From an uncultured Bacteroidales bacterium (GTDB lineage: Bacteria; Bacteroidota; Bacteroidia; Bacteroidales; Muribaculaceae): 64,000 nt of DNA. This document shows positions 55,356 through 63,905 of this stretch, piece by piece. Each line of letters begins with the position of its first letter. The first letter of the stretch is position 1. The position numbers and the translations under genes are program-made. Where the stretch lies: positions 39,662 to 103,661 of the forward strand of contig CANPDU010000006.1 of the NCBI GenBank assembly GCA_947573135.1. Reading direction: 5' to 3'. The notes below the pieces were generated by a model. That model searched no databases. It was not told the origin of the DNA and saw only the letters and a list, made by a program, of their open reading frames with translations.

Positions 55356-56441
55356 ATGGCCGGGCTATATATCCACATACCATTCTGCCACAGCAAGTGC
55401 ATCTACTGCGACTTCTATTCGACTCCGCGTATCGACAGTCTCGATCAGTTGCTTGATGCGCTGCTCAGAGAATATCAGAGACGACACGATGAAATAAGCG
55501 AAACGTTCAGCACAGTCTATATCGGCGGAGGAACACCATCGATAATCCCTACTGACAAACTCGCGCAGCTGTTACGTTCATTGCCGGTAGGTGACGCGAA
55601 AGAATTCACCATCGAGGCCAATCCTGAAGATATCACCTCCGAAGCCGTCAAAGCATGGCGCGACATGGGCATCAACCGCATAAGCATGGGCATACAGTCG
55701 TTTGACGACATCGAGCTGAAAGCGATAGGCCGGCGTCACAGCGCCGATGACGCGGCCCGCGCCATCGAAACTATCATAGGTCACGGCATCACTAACATAT
55801 CATGTGATCTTATCTACGGTCTGCCCGGTCAGGATGCAGCGTCGTGGCGACGGTCGCTCGACAGACTGCTGGCCTACAGACTGCCGCACCTGTCGGCTTA
55901 CTGTCTCTCGTATGAACCCGGGACGGCTCTATATGCAAGAATGACAGCCGGAAAGATAAGGCCGACAGACGACGAGGCACTCGAAGAAATGTATGCTCTG
56001 CTATGCCGGCGAGCAGCCGAACACGGCTATGAGCATTACGAGATCTCCAATTTCGCATTACCAGGAATGCGCTCGCGGCATAATTCGTCATACTGGACAT
56101 CAACGCCCTATCTCGGACTCGGACCGGGAGCACACAGTTTTGACGGAAGCGTAAGGCGCTACAATCCGGGAGATCTTAAGACCTACATCACGGCGGCCGA
56201 CATCACCGTGATTGACAACGAAAACGACGACGATCGTTTCAACGACGTGATAATCACATCGCTGCGCACATCCGACGGTCTTGATCTCGGGAAGCTGACC
56301 GAAAAGCGCCGGAATTATCTTATAAAAACCGCCTCACCGTTCGTCACCGACAGATCGATGATTAAAACCGGCCAAAATTTGCGCATCAGCGAACCGGCCT
56401 GGTTCCGCTCCGACGCAATACTCAGAGAACTGATAGTCTGA
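55356..56441 (+). CDS. hemW: Radical SAM heme chaperone HemW
   Basis: 361 residues from ATG 55356 (MAGLYIHIPFCHSKCIYCDF). A longer in-frame reading from 55251 lies inside the addB-like gene and is rejected. The cluster motif is C-x3-C-x2-C (CHSKCIYC), with a GGGTPS motif and the SMGIQSFDDIELKAIGRRH block. The C-terminal HemN_C-like domain (about 270-360) includes YEISNFALPGMRSRHNSSYW. HemW binds heme and a [4Fe-4S] cluster; earlier annotations call it oxygen-independent coproporphyrinogen oxidase, which lacks support for this form. It is last in the coupled run. Confidence 0.93.
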   Translation: MAGLYIHIPFCHSKCIYCDFYSTPRIDSLDQLLDALLREYQRRHDEISETFSTVYIGGGTPSIIPTDKLAQLLRSLPVGDAKEFTIEANPEDITSEAVKAWRDMGINRISMGIQSFDDIELKAIGRRHSADDAARAIETIIGHGITNISCDLIYGLPGQDAASWRRSLDRLLAYRLPHLSAYCLSYEPGTALYARMTAGKIRPTDDEALEEMYALLCRRAAEHGYEHYEISNFALPGMRSRHNSSYWTSTPYLGLGPGAHSFDGSVRRYNPGDLKTYITAADITVIDNENDDDRFNDVIITSLRTSDGLDLGKLTEKRRNYLIKTASPFVTDRSMIKTGQNLRISEPAWFRSDAILRELIV

Positions 56442-56443
56442 TC

Positions 56444-56672
56444 ATGAGAAAGGAATATAAGCCCGACTACGATTTCAAAAGACAGGCGAGAGCTCTGCAA
56501 TTCGCTTATCGTGAAGATATAATACCTCAAACTGCTCACCGACAAAGGGAACAGCACATTCAAACCGGTTACATACGAAGAATATTTCGCCAAACTTGCT
56601 CAGCACAGCGATGCAGACGGTATCTCGGACTGGGTAAAATATCTGAGGCACAGATATCTGGGGATATCGTAA
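56444..56672 (+). pseudogene. Frameshifted small protein gene after hemW
   Basis: The start frame gives MRKEYKPDYDFKRQARALQF and AYREDI up to about base 56520, then turns into unlikely sequence. One frame over, from about 56523, reads YLKLLTDKGNSTFKPVTYEE, continues through YFAKLAQHSDADGISDWVKY, and stops at 56672. Removing one A near 56519-56522 would join both into a protein of about 75 residues with natural composition throughout. It starts 2 bases after hemW, so it was probably the last gene of that operon. A true frameshift mutation or a sequencing error fits; the function is unknown. Confidence 0.7.
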
Positions 56673-56764
56673 ATCCGACTTGCAAATATATTTCAAGAGC
56701 ATCTCATAACAATAATATGTTGTAAAACATATTATTACATATTGCTAAATACAAAGCATATCAT

Positions 56765-56772
56765 TAATTTTG
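56765..56772 (+). promoter_or_regulatory. -7 box 5 bases before the start of the RHS/transglutaminase island
   Basis: TAATTTTG followed by tggat and the ATG at 56778. It predicts a leaderless transcript for the whole island. Confidence 0.55.
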
Positions 56773-56777
56773 TGGAT

Positions 56778-57812
56778 ATGAGGAAGTCTTTGGCATACCT
56801 TCTGTTTTTGCTATCTCAGCTACCAGTCTATGCACAGAATATGATAGCTGAGGATTACTACGTTTCTGCTTTTAATGAAATGTCAGACATGCTTGCCGGA
56901 AGAGATACGCTATCTATAAAAAGAGCTGTATATCTTGCAGAATGGGCATATTACGAGGGAAACCTGAATTATGAAACCGATTTTTGCGATGAGATAGATA
57001 GAATAAAGACTTTTATCCGTTCATTTTATGCTGCAAATAAGCTCCATAAATACAAAACAGGTATGCAGATGGCTATCACTTCATATATAGTCAGACCATA
57101 TTCCGGGAATGGATATACGCCGTACACCTATGACTTTGAAACTTTTTCAATGGACGATGAGCCATGGGAACGGCAATTTATCAGCAGAACGCTAAAAACA
57201 CATAAAGGACAGTGTCGCTCCCTTCCTTGGATGTATAAAATCCTTGCAAATGAATTAAATGTCGATGTGTCAATAGCTCACGCTCCACGACATTGTTATA
57301 TTATGTATAAAGATGAGGATAAAATTACTCCTGAAGAATGGATAAACCTCGAATTGACGGCCAATCAAATGAACCCATCATGGTGGATTAAACAAGATTT
57401 TGAAATATCTGATTCCGCCGTCCACGTCGGCACATATATGACTCCGTTGACAGATCTTCAGACAGTTGCCTGTCAAATGTCCGATCTTGCATTTGGATAT
57501 TGGAAAAAATTCAATCGTTATGATGAATTTACCTATTACTGTACAAGTCGCTCTTTGGAATTTTATCCTATGAATCCAAATGCCTGGATAATACGAGGTA
57601 AGTCACTCGAGAGAATAATTCATGATTATCTAATGAGTACCGGGAATCTCATAGACGATTATGCCGCATATCTAATACATTTGATGGATGAAACAAAACG
57701 TAGTCTTAACAAAACTTACATGACTGAGGAAAGCGAGGGGTTCAGAGTAAGGCGAAAGCGGCAAACCATAGAAGCCCAGAAATCTACACAAGAAAAATTA
57801 TTATCAAAATGA
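56778..57812 (+). CDS. Secreted transglutaminase-like protein, first gene of the RHS island
   Basis: 344 residues from ATG 56778. An in-frame start at 56742 would place 12 residues ahead of a clean signal peptide (MRKSLAYLLFLLSQLPVYAQ). The core around residues 135-200 looks transglutaminase-like: Cys146 in KGQCRSLPWMYKIL, His172 in APRHCYIMYK and an acidic residue Glu192 in WINLELTANQ at the third position (Asp in most relatives). The C-terminal part (about 230-300) is helical and TPR-like (YYCTSRSLEFYPMNPNAWII). It could be a periplasmic protease or a scaffold. It overlaps the RHS-tip gene by four bases (ATGA), so the two are coupled. Codon use is AT-rich. Confidence 0.72.
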   Translation: MRKSLAYLLFLLSQLPVYAQNMIAEDYYVSAFNEMSDMLAGRDTLSIKRAVYLAEWAYYEGNLNYETDFCDEIDRIKTFIRSFYAANKLHKYKTGMQMAITSYIVRPYSGNGYTPYTYDFETFSMDDEPWERQFISRTLKTHKGQCRSLPWMYKILANELNVDVSIAHAPRHCYIMYKDEDKITPEEWINLELTANQMNPSWWIKQDFEISDSAVHVGTYMTPLTDLQTVACQMSDLAFGYWKKFNRYDEFTYYCTSRSLEFYPMNPNAWIIRGKSLERIIHDYLMSTGNLIDDYAAYLIHLMDETKRSLNKTYMTEESEGFRVRRKRQTIEAQKSTQEKLLSK

Positions 57813-58492
57813 AACAATTCTATTTAATATTTATCACACTGCTATTCTATCCACTCAGTAGCTATGCATTTCATCCTCTATCGCCATATTCGTATTGTGG
57901 CGGAGATCCTATAAATTGTGTCGATCCGACCGGAACGGACATTGTAATATTAAATTATACAGAGGGCGAACATTTGGCGATGTTGATTCAAAATGAAAAA
58001 GGCAAATGGCAATATTATTCGATAAACGGTGATAATGTTTATGTATCGGGGACTCATAAAGGCGGAAGGGAATTCAATGATATAGCCGTTGGAAGCTGGG
58101 ATACGCCTCAGGAATTCTTTAATTCATCATATAATGTACGAAACGATGATAGCAAGGATAACAAATCCATGAATCATTTTGGTTTCTCAGAAGGGTATCA
58201 GATTTCCACAACTCCAGAACAAGATGCTATCATGCGCGAAAAATTCAAAGAAATGGAACAAACATCCTATACACCTCTTGGCAACAATTGCGCTACGACT
58301 GTTCAAAGTGTTATGTTTGAGGCAGACTTACCCGTCTCATCACCAAAATATGAGGTAATACATATTCCTGCAAATAGATCTTTAGGAGATATTGAATATC
58401 ATATTGTAAGACCAAATATCAATCCTTGGCCAAGCTCAGCATTCAAATCAATTATGAAATTAAATCCTGGAGGAATTTATTATCACAAATAA
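57809..58492 (+). CDS. Miniature RHS-core protein with signal peptide and papain-like C-terminal domain (candidate toxin)
   Basis: 227 residues. The signal peptide MKQFYLIFITLLFYPLSSYA is followed at once by a shortened RHS-associated core motif (HPLSPYSYCGGDPINCVDPT), normally found at the end of a 1000-residue-plus shell. The remaining 185 residues would be the variable C-terminal domain. His55 (GEHLAMLIQN) and Cys161 (LGNNCATTVQSV) stand in the order of circularly permuted NlpC/P60-LRAT-like hydrolases. Polymorphic toxins use such domains against peptidoglycan or lipids. The shell repeats are absent, so export would rely on the signal peptide. A small membrane protein follows after one base and could be its immunity protein. 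Fold and toxicity are inference. Confidence 0.68.
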   Translation: MKQFYLIFITLLFYPLSSYAFHPLSPYSYCGGDPINCVDPTGTDIVILNYTEGEHLAMLIQNEKGKWQYYSINGDNVYVSGTHKGGREFNDIAVGSWDTPQEFFNSSYNVRNDDSKDNKSMNHFGFSEGYQISTTPEQDAIMREKFKEMEQTSYTPLGNNCATTVQSVMFEADLPVSSPKYEVIHIPANRSLGDIEYHIVRPNINPWPSSAFKSIMKLNPGGIYYHK

Positions 58493-58493
58493 T

Positions 58494-58841
58494 ATGGAAT
58501 TAGATTCTTCTAACATAAAACGACTTATTAATATATACCAACACTACCTAAAAAAGAACTGGCGTATTTTGTCTATTAGATTCATGACATATGCCTATAT
58601 GTTTGGGGGATTTTGTTTTATGTGCTTATTATTCTCCTACAATGTCAGAATTGCTGTAAAACCATTAAGTTATTTTGCTATTTTACTGACAACACTATGT
58701 GCATATATATTCTATGTCATAGTCAATCATATATTTATTAGATTTGTGATCTCACATAAGACACTCCTGATTTTTGATTTGCTAACTTTTTTCATGTTAA
58801 TATGCATAACAGCGAGTGATGTATTGGTGGAGAATAATTAA
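58494..58841 (+). CDS. Small membrane protein, candidate immunity protein
   Basis: 115 residues. Three membrane segments: FMTYAYMFGGFCFMCLLFSY, PLSYFAILLTTLCAYIFYVI and TLLIFDLLTFFMLICITASD. The N-terminal 28 residues are basic and cytoplasmic by the positive-inside rule. It begins one base after the RHS-tip stop. Inner-membrane immunity proteins beside periplasm-acting toxins are often like this in size and topology, but no homologue is recognised. The assignment rests on position. Confidence 0.6.
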   Translation: MELDSSNIKRLINIYQHYLKKNWRILSIRFMTYAYMFGGFCFMCLLFSYNVRIAVKPLSYFAILLTTLCAYIFYVIVNHIFIRFVISHKTLLIFDLLTFFMLICITASDVLVENN

Positions 58842-58881
58842 TACACAAGAACTAATATACGTCTATTCGGGCCTTTAGGTG

Positions 58882-59364
58882 ATGAGGTACGCAATTATAA
58901 CGGCATTATTATATATCTGCTTTACACAAAGTATACATTCTTCCGATCATAATATCGAAAACAAACAGCATACTGAGGTTGAGAGATTTGCAGACGGGCG
59001 GAAATATATATGCTATGAGTTTGGCTTTTGCAAATCAATACAGATTTATATTGCTGAAGGTGATACAATCTGCGATGTTGTCATTTGTGACGATAACAAT
59101 CCGTGTGTTTCGACAACATGTAAGAAAACTTCTCTCCTACAATGGGCTTTTGCTGAGATGGCGATTGAACTGAAAAAGAGTCGATATAAGTTTGATGACA
59201 AATACAAACCATATTATTACAAGTTATCACTCCAACAGGACAGTTGCCGAATAGTCGCAGCATCTTCGACTTCGGAAATCGAAGGTAACGATATACTTAA
59301 GGACAGATTAGAGATGCTTAAAACCTTTATGATCGAATTTTGGTATTCTAACTGTATAAAATGA
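58882..59364 (+). CDS. Secreted protein of unknown function in the RHS island
   Basis: 160 residues from ATG 58882 (a GTG one codon upstream is also possible). The signal peptide is MRYAIITALLYICFTQSIHS. Six cysteines lie in the mature part (ICYEFGFCKS, CDVVICDDNNPCVSTTCKK), enough for disulfides, which suits the periplasm. The final segment is helical (DILKDRLEMLKTFMIEFWYS). No family is recognised. It ends with a four-base overlap onto the next gene. It might protect against, or assist, the candidate toxin. Confidence 0.6.
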   Translation: MRYAIITALLYICFTQSIHSSDHNIENKQHTEVERFADGRKYICYEFGFCKSIQIYIAEGDTICDVVICDDNNPCVSTTCKKTSLLQWAFAEMAIELKKSRYKFDDKYKPYYYKLSLQQDSCRIVAASSTSEIEGNDILKDRLEMLKTFMIEFWYSNCIK

Positions 59365-59951
59365 AAAAATTATTATTTTTAGCGATTGCTATATTTTGCA
59401 TAACTCTGTTGTTGGCTTCAGAGAAGCCAATATCAAATTCGGATAATGATGAATCTGAAAATATTTTATGCCGGTCGTTGCCTGATTCGATATATTCTTT
59501 GGTGAAGAACAGACCGGTAATTTTTTATTCATACGGACACCATGGATACACCTGGGCTATGATTGCAAATATAGACGGTAATCTCCGGGCATTCAGCGGA
59601 AGAATAGGTTACGACAGCCGTTATCTTAACGAATCGACAGAAGACGACCGATTTGATTCCACCCTGTTATTTTCAAAAAATCGCGCTCTGTTTTCATGGG
59701 GATTCGATACGATCCCAACCAAATCGGGCGTTATGAGAAAGGTCGACCGCGAACACTATATTACCTTTTATACCGACCTTTCAATATTTAATTCAGAAGG
59801 CAATAATGTATTCAATTCAAATGACGCGGTAGCATTTTCCGGCCCTGACAGCATAAATTTCAATCAAAAATTCAATAGACTAAGTCTGATAATGTATTGG
59901 CTATCCTTCCCTAAGATCCGCGAATACATACCTGAAGCAGAAATATTTTAG
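59361..59951 (+). CDS. Secreted protein of unknown function, last gene of the RHS island
   Basis: 196 residues. The signal peptide is MKKLLFLAIAIFCITLLLAS. The mature part begins with an acidic stretch (SDNDESENILC), then VIFYSYGHHGYTWAMIANID, a beta-rich centre (HYITFYTDLSIFNSEGNNVF) and a hydrophobic helix near the end (RLSLIMYWLSFPKIREYIPE). The GHHGYTWAM segment is reminiscent of the first His strand of permuted papain-like domains, but no matching Cys is evident. Coupled to the previous gene by ATGA. Function unknown. Confidence 0.6.
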   Translation: MKKLLFLAIAIFCITLLLASEKPISNSDNDESENILCRSLPDSIYSLVKNRPVIFYSYGHHGYTWAMIANIDGNLRAFSGRIGYDSRYLNESTEDDRFDSTLLFSKNRALFSWGFDTIPTKSGVMRKVDREHYITFYTDLSIFNSEGNNVFNSNDAVAFSGPDSINFNQKFNRLSLIMYWLSFPKIREYIPEAEIF

Positions 59952-59975
59952 CAGGGGTACTCAGTCCTTCAGTTT

Positions 59976-60008
59976 CAAAAAAAGTCCCGGCAGACGAGCT
60001 GTCGGGAC
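59976..60008 (-). terminator. Terminator of the OmpA-family lipoprotein gene
   Basis: Arms gtcccggcag (59984-59993) and ctgtcgggac (59999-60008) pair over 10 bp with one G-T. On the minus strand a run of seven T follows (59977-59983). It lies 24 bases past the minus-strand stop and may also end the plus-strand RHS island. Confidence 0.8.
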
Positions 60009-60032
60009 CGATTGTGTAGTATGATTTAAAGA

Positions 60033-60737
60033 TTACTGGAGTGTACCTGCTTCAGCCTGCTGGATCATTTCCTTACCGGCGGTAATATAGATCTCAACGC
60101 GACGGTTCTGAGCGCGACCTGCGGCAGTATCGTTGGATGCAACATAATCAGCCATAGGCACACCCTTAGCAGTCAGACGAGTCGGGGAAACACCGCTGTT
60201 GGCAAGATAGCTCAACACAGCGTCAGCACGCTCGGTTGAAAGTTTCTGGTTGATTGCAAATGTGCCTGTATTGTCGGTGAAACCGAGAATTTCGACATTT
60301 GTGCCGGGATTTTGGATAAGCGACTGGGCAAAACGTGAGAGATCGGCCTGAGCCTGAGAGTTAAGGGTATATTTGTTGGTCGGGAAAAGAATTCCGCCGT
60401 CAAAAGTAACCTTGATGGCCTGAAGACCGTTCTGGTCGGTTGTTTCCTCAACCTTGGCCTGATTGGCAAGCTGCTGCTGCAGCTCTTTCTGCTGCTTGTC
60501 CATCTTCTTGCCGATAAGAGCACCCGCACCGGCACCGACTGCAGCACCGATTGCACTGCCAATGCCCGCGCCCTTGCCTCCACCGATAAGCGCACCGAGG
60601 CCGGCACCGACTGCAGCACCGCCGCCACCGCCAATCAAAGCACCTTTACCGGTATTTGTCATTGACGAACACGAAGTTTCTCCGACGAGTAATGAAGCAC
60701 TGATAAGTGCTATTCCTGCAAATTTCAATAGTTTCAT
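60033..60737 (-). CDS. OmpA-family lipoprotein with glycine-zipper region
   Basis: 234 residues from ATG 60737 (MKLLKFAGIALISASLLVG); a longer frame to 60830 lacks support. The signal sequence ends at ETSC, a lipobox-like site of the loose type used in this phylum. Residues about 30-75 are a Gly-zipper membrane region (ALIGGGGGAAVGAGLGALIG and its repeat). The C-terminal OmpA-like domain (about 105-225) binds peptidoglycan: NVEILGFTDNTGTFAINQKL, LSTERADAVLSYL and RAQNRRVEIYI carry the conserved Asp and Arg. It anchors the outer membrane to the cell wall. Confidence 0.94.
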   Translation of the reverse strand: MKLLKFAGIALISASLLVGETSCSSMTNTGKGALIGGGGGAAVGAGLGALIGGGKGAGIGSAIGAAVGAGAGALIGKKMDKQQKELQQQLANQAKVEETTDQNGLQAIKVTFDGGILFPTNKYTLNSQAQADLSRFAQSLIQNPGTNVEILGFTDNTGTFAINQKLSTERADAVLSYLANSGVSPTRLTAKGVPMADYVASNDTAAGRAQNRRVEIYITAGKEMIQQAEAGTLQ

Positions 60738-60795
60738 GAGTTTTATGTTTTGAACGTTATATAATAACAGTGTTACCAAACTCAGGTAACTTTTA

Positions 60796-60803
60796 CAAAA
60801 GTA
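60796..60803 (-). promoter_or_regulatory. -7 box of the OmpA-family gene
   Basis: Minus-strand TACTTTTG ending 58 bases upstream of the preferred start at 60737. If it is the real promoter, the start at 60830 cannot be used. Confidence 0.5.
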
Positions 60804-60848
60804 CAAATTATAGGGCATAGAAGTTTGCACTGAAAGAAAAAAATTAAC

Positions 60849-60856
60849 TAATTTTG
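60849..60856 (+). promoter_or_regulatory. -7 box of the EamA gene
   Basis: TAATTTTG, 30 bases before the ATG at 60887. Confidence 0.5.
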
Positions 60857-60886
60857 TGCATAATCCATAGCTTATTCTGAAGCTTT

Positions 60887-61810
60887 ATGCTCGACATTAT
60901 AACGCAAAAAAAACGTAATTCAGTATTTTTAGGCCATTTGGGCGCCATAATCACCGTTGCCATATGGGGCGGATCGTTTGTATCGACCAAAGTGCTCCTC
61001 GACCACGGCATGAACCCGGCCGAAATATATGTATATCGTTTTGCCCTGGCCTATCTGCTCGTACTATTCATGAGCCACGCCCGACTATGGTCAAACTCGC
61101 TTCGCGACGAACTCCTTTTCGCACTCTGCGGCATCACAGGCGGATCGATCTATTTTCTCGCAGAAAACACCGCTCTTGAATATACGCTCACAACCAATGT
61201 TTCTCTGCTGACTTCGACCTCTCCTCTCATCACATCGCTGATCGTCGGCATGATTTACAAGAGCGAACGTCCCAACAGAGGGATGCTGACCGGATCGCTG
61301 ATAGCATTTATGGGCGTGGGATGTGTCATCTTCAACAGCAGTTTCAATCTCCAGATACGTCCGCTCGGCGACGTGCTTTCAATTCTGGCAGCGTTCAGCT
61401 GGTCGATCTACAGCCTTGTGCTGCGCAAGCTCAATGTAGTCTATGATCTGTGGTTCATAACACGCAAAACATTCTTCTACGGGGTTCTGACAGCTCTGCC
61501 GTTTGTTTTAAGCAAGCCGCTCAACAATCCTGTAGAACTGCTGGGCAATACAAGCGTGCTGGTCAATCTTTTATTCCTCGGCATCGGCGCATCGATGATA
61601 GCCTATTACCTGTGGGCCAAGATCATCAAACAGGTCGGCGCCGTAAAAGCCAACAACTACATGTATCTCCAGTCAATTTTCACACTGATCATTTCGGCGA
61701 TCGCTATCCACGAACGCATCTCGATCGTCGGCATATTCGGGTGCTGCATGATACTCGGAGGCCTGTGGATCGGCGACCGGCTGTCGCAGTCATGGCGCAA
61801 AAAAGACTGA
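60887..61810 (+). CDS. EamA/DMT family transporter
   Basis: 307 residues with ten membrane segments in two EamA repeats. The first repeat starts at IITVAIWGGSFVSTKVLLDH with PAEIYVYRFALAYLLVLFM; the second at IRPLGDVLSILAAFSWSIYS. Conserved family motifs include FLAENTALEYTLTTNVSLLT and KANNYMYLQSIFTLIISAIA. EamA proteins export amino acids or other small metabolites; the substrate cannot be told. It is convergent with the AlkD-like gene and ends 25 bases from it. Confidence 0.92.
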   Translation: MLDIITQKKRNSVFLGHLGAIITVAIWGGSFVSTKVLLDHGMNPAEIYVYRFALAYLLVLFMSHARLWSNSLRDELLFALCGITGGSIYFLAENTALEYTLTTNVSLLTSTSPLITSLIVGMIYKSERPNRGMLTGSLIAFMGVGCVIFNSSFNLQIRPLGDVLSILAAFSWSIYSLVLRKLNVVYDLWFITRKTFFYGVLTALPFVLSKPLNNPVELLGNTSVLVNLLFLGIGASMIAYYLWAKIIKQVGAVKANNYMYLQSIFTLIISAIAIHERISIVGIFGCCMILGGLWIGDRLSQSWRKKD

Positions 61811-61835
61811 TCTCTCCGTCAGCGTCACACACACG

Positions 61836-62405
61836 TCACTCATCCTCACCGAGTAGGAAACGGCATTCGTCGGCAAGCTGAGACGCTACATTACGACAGG
61901 CCTTGTCAAGGCCGTCGGACGAAAGCAACCTGTCAGCATAATCAAGCGCCCGGCGCGGATCATCAGACACAAGATTGAACATCAGTCTCACACCGGCATA
62001 ACGCTGCATGACGCCGTCAGACAAGGCAAGTTCCTCGGCCAGATCAGGCGCGTAAGACATATGGCGCAATAACTTGAGACACAATACATCGGCCACTTCG
62101 CACGCGGGAACGGATTTCAGCCAGCGACGGGCGTCGTCAACAGTAAAATTATTCCTGTCTACAAGCATAGGAGCCAGCAGCATGCTTTCACGGGTCGTCG
62201 TATTGGCCCAGAGACGTTCGGCAAGACCGGCCGTATGCGGAGTGCGTGCCGCGATTTCAGAAATCTGCGGCAGGTTAAGACCGAAAATTATTTTGAACGG
62301 ACTTCCGGCACGACGAAGCGTGTCGGCGATCACACCGTTGCGCATAGCAAAAAAATCGCGCTTGACGGTCTGCATGTCGTTGAACGATGTTTCTATAGCT
62401 TCCAT
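61836..62405 (-). CDS. AlkD-like HEAT-repeat protein (DNA alkylation repair family)
   Basis: 189 residues, all helical with HEAT-like spacing, shorter than AlkD (about 235). Recognisable are the RAGSPFKIIFGLNLPQISEI opening region, LAERLWANTTTRESMLLAPM and DVLCLKLLRHM. AlkD-type proteins bind alkylated DNA and remove N3/N7-alkylpurines; the key Trp and Asp of AlkD correspond here only loosely (RLWANTTTRE and SPDL-like loops), so activity is not assured. It is divergent from hisS, and its -7 box ends 4 bases before the ATG. Confidence 0.82.
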   Translation of the reverse strand: MEAIETSFNDMQTVKRDFFAMRNGVIADTLRRAGSPFKIIFGLNLPQISEIAARTPHTAGLAERLWANTTTRESMLLAPMLVDRNNFTVDDARRWLKSVPACEVADVLCLKLLRHMSYAPDLAEELALSDGVMQRYAGVRLMFNLVSDDPRRALDYADRLLSSDGLDKACRNVASQLADECRFLLGEDE

Positions 62406-62409
62406 ATCG

Positions 62410-62437
62410 CAAAATTAGTAATTTTTGCGTAATTTTG
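62410..62437. promoter_or_regulatory. Divergent promoter pair between the AlkD-like gene and hisS
   Basis: Minus-strand TAATTTTG (62410-62417) ends 4 bases before the ATG at 62405, predicting a leaderless transcript. Plus-strand TAATTTTG (62430-62437) lies 25 bases before the hisS ATG. The two boxes are only 12 bases apart. Confidence 0.6.
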
Positions 62438-62462
62438 CCGCGTTAAAACAAACAATAGCAAA

Positions 62463-63824
62463 ATGGCACAAAAACCGTCAATACCTAAGGGAACCCGCGA
62501 CTTCACAGCCGAAGAAATGGCCCGGCGCAATTATATATTCGACACAATCCGCGATGTATTCCGACTGTTCGGTTTCCGGCAGATCGAGACACCGGCGATG
62601 GAAAATCTGTCAACTCTGATGGGCAAATACGGCGAGGAAGGTGACCGTCTGCTGTTCAAGATCCTGAACTCGGGCGACTATCTCAGCGGCGTCGACCGTT
62701 CGCTGATCGACAACAACGAAACGACAAAACTTGCCGCAAAAATCTGCGAAAAAGGACTGCGCTACGATCTGACCGTGCCGTTTGCACGTTTTGTCGTGCA
62801 GCACCGCAACGACCTGCAGATGCCGTTCAAGCGCTTCCAGATCCAGCCGGTGTGGCGCGCCGACCGTCCACAGAAAGGACGTTACCGCGAATTCTATCAG
62901 TGTGACGCTGATATCGTGGGATCGGAATCTCTTTATAACGAAGTCGAGCTTCTCCAGCTTATCGACGAAGTATTCTCAAGGCTGGGCATCCGCATCGCCA
63001 TCAAGGTCAACAACCGCAAAGTGCTCGCCGGCATTGCGGAAATCATAGGCGCCCCCGACAAACTTACCGATATCACCGTCGCGATAGACAAAATAGACAA
63101 AATAGGTCTTGACAAGGTCAACGAAGAGCTCGCTGACCGCGGACTCGCGCCATCTGCCATCGAAGCGCTGCAGCCGTTCCTGTCAATAGGCGGCACTCTC
63201 GACGAGCGTCTTGAAGCACTCGGAAAAGCTCTTGCAACAAATGAGACCGGACAAAAGGGCATCGAAGAACTGAAATTCGTCACGCGCACGACTGTCGGTC
63301 TCGGCCTTCGCGCCACGCTTGATCTCGATGTATCGCTCGCGCGCGGACTCAACTACTATACAGGTACAATAATAGAGGTGAAAGCTCTTGATGTGGAAAT
63401 AGGAAGCATCACCGGAGGCGGCCGCTACGACAATCTGACGGGCGTTTTCGGCATGCCGGGGCTGTCGGGCGTAGGCATATCGTTCGGAGCAGACAGAATC
63501 TACGATGTGCTCAACACACTCAGCCTCTACCCTGCCGACACAAGCGCGGCATCCAAAATCATATTTGCGAATTTCGGCGATGCAGAGGCCTCCGCGTCGC
63601 TGAAAGTCATCAGGTCACTGCGCGCAGCTGGCATTCCTGCCGAACTTTATCCAGACAATGCGAAAATGAAGAAACAGATCGGTTATGCCGATGCGATGCA
63701 TATACCTTATGTCGGGATTATCGGTGAAAGTGAAATGGCTGAAGGTAAGATCACCCTCAAAAATCTTGCCAGCGGCGATCAGCAGCAGCTAACGGTCGAC
63801 GAACTGATCAAGACTCTCGCCTGA
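62463..63824 (+). CDS. hisS: Histidyl-tRNA synthetase
   Basis: 453 residues. It charges tRNA-His in the cytoplasm. Class II motifs are present: [20 protein letters not shown] (start), motif 2 in [20 protein letters not shown] and [12 protein letters not shown], the histidine-binding [15 protein letters not shown] and motif 3 in [15 protein letters not shown]. The C-terminal anticodon-binding domain runs from about 360. The N-terminal catalytic part has the [12 protein letters not shown] block of HisRS. Its tRNA-His gene is 15 kb away in this window. A terminator follows. Confidence 0.97.
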   Translation: MAQKPSIPKGTRDFTAEEMARRNYIFDTIRDVFRLFGFRQIETPAMENLSTLMGKYGEEGDRLLFKILNSGDYLSGVDRSLIDNNETTKLAAKICEKGLRYDLTVPFARFVVQHRNDLQMPFKRFQIQPVWRADRPQKGRYREFYQCDADIVGSESLYNEVELLQLIDEVFSRLGIRIAIKVNNRKVLAGIAEIIGAPDKLTDITVAIDKIDKIGLDKVNEELADRGLAPSAIEALQPFLSIGGTLDERLEALGKALATNETGQKGIEELKFVTRTTVGLGLRATLDLDVSLARGLNYYTGTIIEVKALDVEIGSITGGGRYDNLTGVFGMPGLSGVGISFGADRIYDVLNTLSLYPADTSAASKIIFANFGDAEASASLKVIRSLRAAGIPAELYPDNAKMKKQIGYADAMHIPYVGIIGESEMAEGKITLKNLASGDQQQLTVDELIKTLA

Positions 63825-63864
63825 CTATCGCAGGCAAACTTAAATTTCGTATCGCATAAATAAG

Positions 63865-63905
63865 GACGCTCGCCGGTTAATGATTAATCGGCGAGCGTCT
63901 TTCCC
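63865..63905 (+). terminator. Terminator of hisS
   Basis: Arms gacgctcgccg (63865-63875) and cggcgagcgtc (63889-63899) form an 11-bp perfect stem followed by tttcccttattc. The T-run is short. 63906-64000 contains no gene; the last bases hold only a three-codon frame. Confidence 0.75.
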
